The position numbers and the translations under genes are program-made. Below, in pieces: positions 5,219 through 5,589 of a stretch of DNA of 5,589 nucleotides. The notes under the pieces were generated by a model. That model saw only the letters and a list, made by a program, of their open reading frames with translations. It had not been told where the DNA came from and did no database searches. Origin of the DNA: Spirochaetaceae bacterium (lineage in GTDB: Bacteria; Spirochaetota; Spirochaetia; Treponematales; Treponemataceae); contig JAITWB010000044.1 of NCBI GenBank assembly GCA_031285525.1, positions 1 to 5,589 on the forward strand, read 5' to 3'. Each line of letters begins with the position of its first letter. Position 1 is the stretch's first letter.

Positions 5219-5589
5219 ATGAGTTCTTACAATATCGATACAAAATGTGTGCAGTCCGGCTATGAGCCGAAAAACGGGGAATCCCGGGTGGTGCCGATTG
5301 TGCAGAGTACAACTTTTAAATATAGTTCCACAGAGCATATGAGAAAGCTCTTTGCCCTGGAGGAATCGGGGTACTTTTACACCCGTCTGGCAAACCCGAC
5401 AAACGATGCCGTGGCTGCCAAAATCACCGACCTTGAAGGCGGCTTTGCGGGGATGCTCACTTCATCGGGACAGGCGGCGAATTTCTTTGCCATTATAAAC
5501 CTCTGCGGTGCAGGGGATCACTTTGTCTGTGAATCCTCGATCTATGGCGGAACCTTCAACCTCTTTGGGGTGTCCCTCGAAAAGTTGGG
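5219..5589 (+). CDS. metY: O-acetylhomoserine sulfhydrylase-like PLP enzyme, 5' part
   Basis: This is the start of a Cys/Met metabolism PLP-dependent enzyme. The closest fit is O-acetylhomoserine aminocarboxypropyltransferase, which makes homocysteine from O-acetylhomoserine and sulfide in the cytoplasm. The 123 residues present include VVPIVQSTTF (24-33), the cofactor-binding YTRLANPTND (54-63), LTSSGQAA (80-87) whose SSGQA loop holds the PLP phosphate, and ESSIYGGT (105-112) with Tyr109 stacking on the ring. The PLP-linked Lys would come later, beyond the edge, and about 300 further residues are expected. ATG 5219 is supported by AAGGAG eight bases upstream. Other members of the family, such as cystathionine gamma-synthase or methionine gamma-lyase, cannot be fully excluded from the N-terminus. 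The order of YTRLANPT and SSGQAANFFA favours MetY. Confidence 0.92.
   Translation, partial: MSSYNIDTKCVQSGYEPKNGESRVVPIVQSTTFKYSSTEHMRKLFALEESGYFYTRLANPTNDAVAAKITDLEGGFAGMLTSSGQAANFFAIINLCGAGDHFVCESSIYGGTFNLFGVSLEKL

Overview
The window is about 5.6 kb of ordinary bacterial chromosome with dense coding and short gaps. The gene content suggests a spirochaete, most likely a Treponema-like organism of moderate GC. The reasons are a short glutamate 5-kinase without a PUA domain, a proA-before-proB order that I recall from treponemes, a permissive lipobox (Phe-Val-Ser-Cys), and an uncharacterised protein directly upstream of proA. This assignment is inference from gene style, not from a search.

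Left part (1-1549, minus strand): a polar amino acid ABC uptake system. The substrate-binding lipoprotein comes first and the membrane permease 42 bases after it. The ATPase is not in the window. A purine-rich candidate ribosome binding site at 8-12 on the minus strand suggests another gene of the same unit starts just beyond the left edge. A 9-bp hairpin at 23-47 lies between the permease stop and that site.

Middle part (1550-4498): a divergent control region of about 200 bases separates the transporter from a rightward unit. This unit holds an unrecognised 195-residue protein, proA (glutamate-5-semialdehyde dehydrogenase) and proB (glutamate 5-kinase). ProB phosphorylates glutamate and ProA reduces the product to the semialdehyde, which cyclises and is reduced to proline by ProC, not present here. 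proA and proB overlap by ATGA, so they are translationally coupled. A weak intrinsic terminator candidate overlaps the proB stop codon.

Right part (4499-5589): a visibly AT-richer two-gene type II toxin-antitoxin module (a 66-residue antitoxin and a MazF/PemK-family toxin overlapping by 8 bases) sits between proB and the 5' end of an O-acetylhomoserine sulfhydrylase-like gene, which runs off the right edge behind its own promoter-like sequence.

I see no CRISPR array, tRNA, rRNA, insertion sequence or prophage gene. I found no convincing new multi-gene system. The most worthwhile leads are the unrecognised proline-operon protein, the antitoxin family with its FWDN-type tail, the insertion in ProA, and the small repeats in the control regions.
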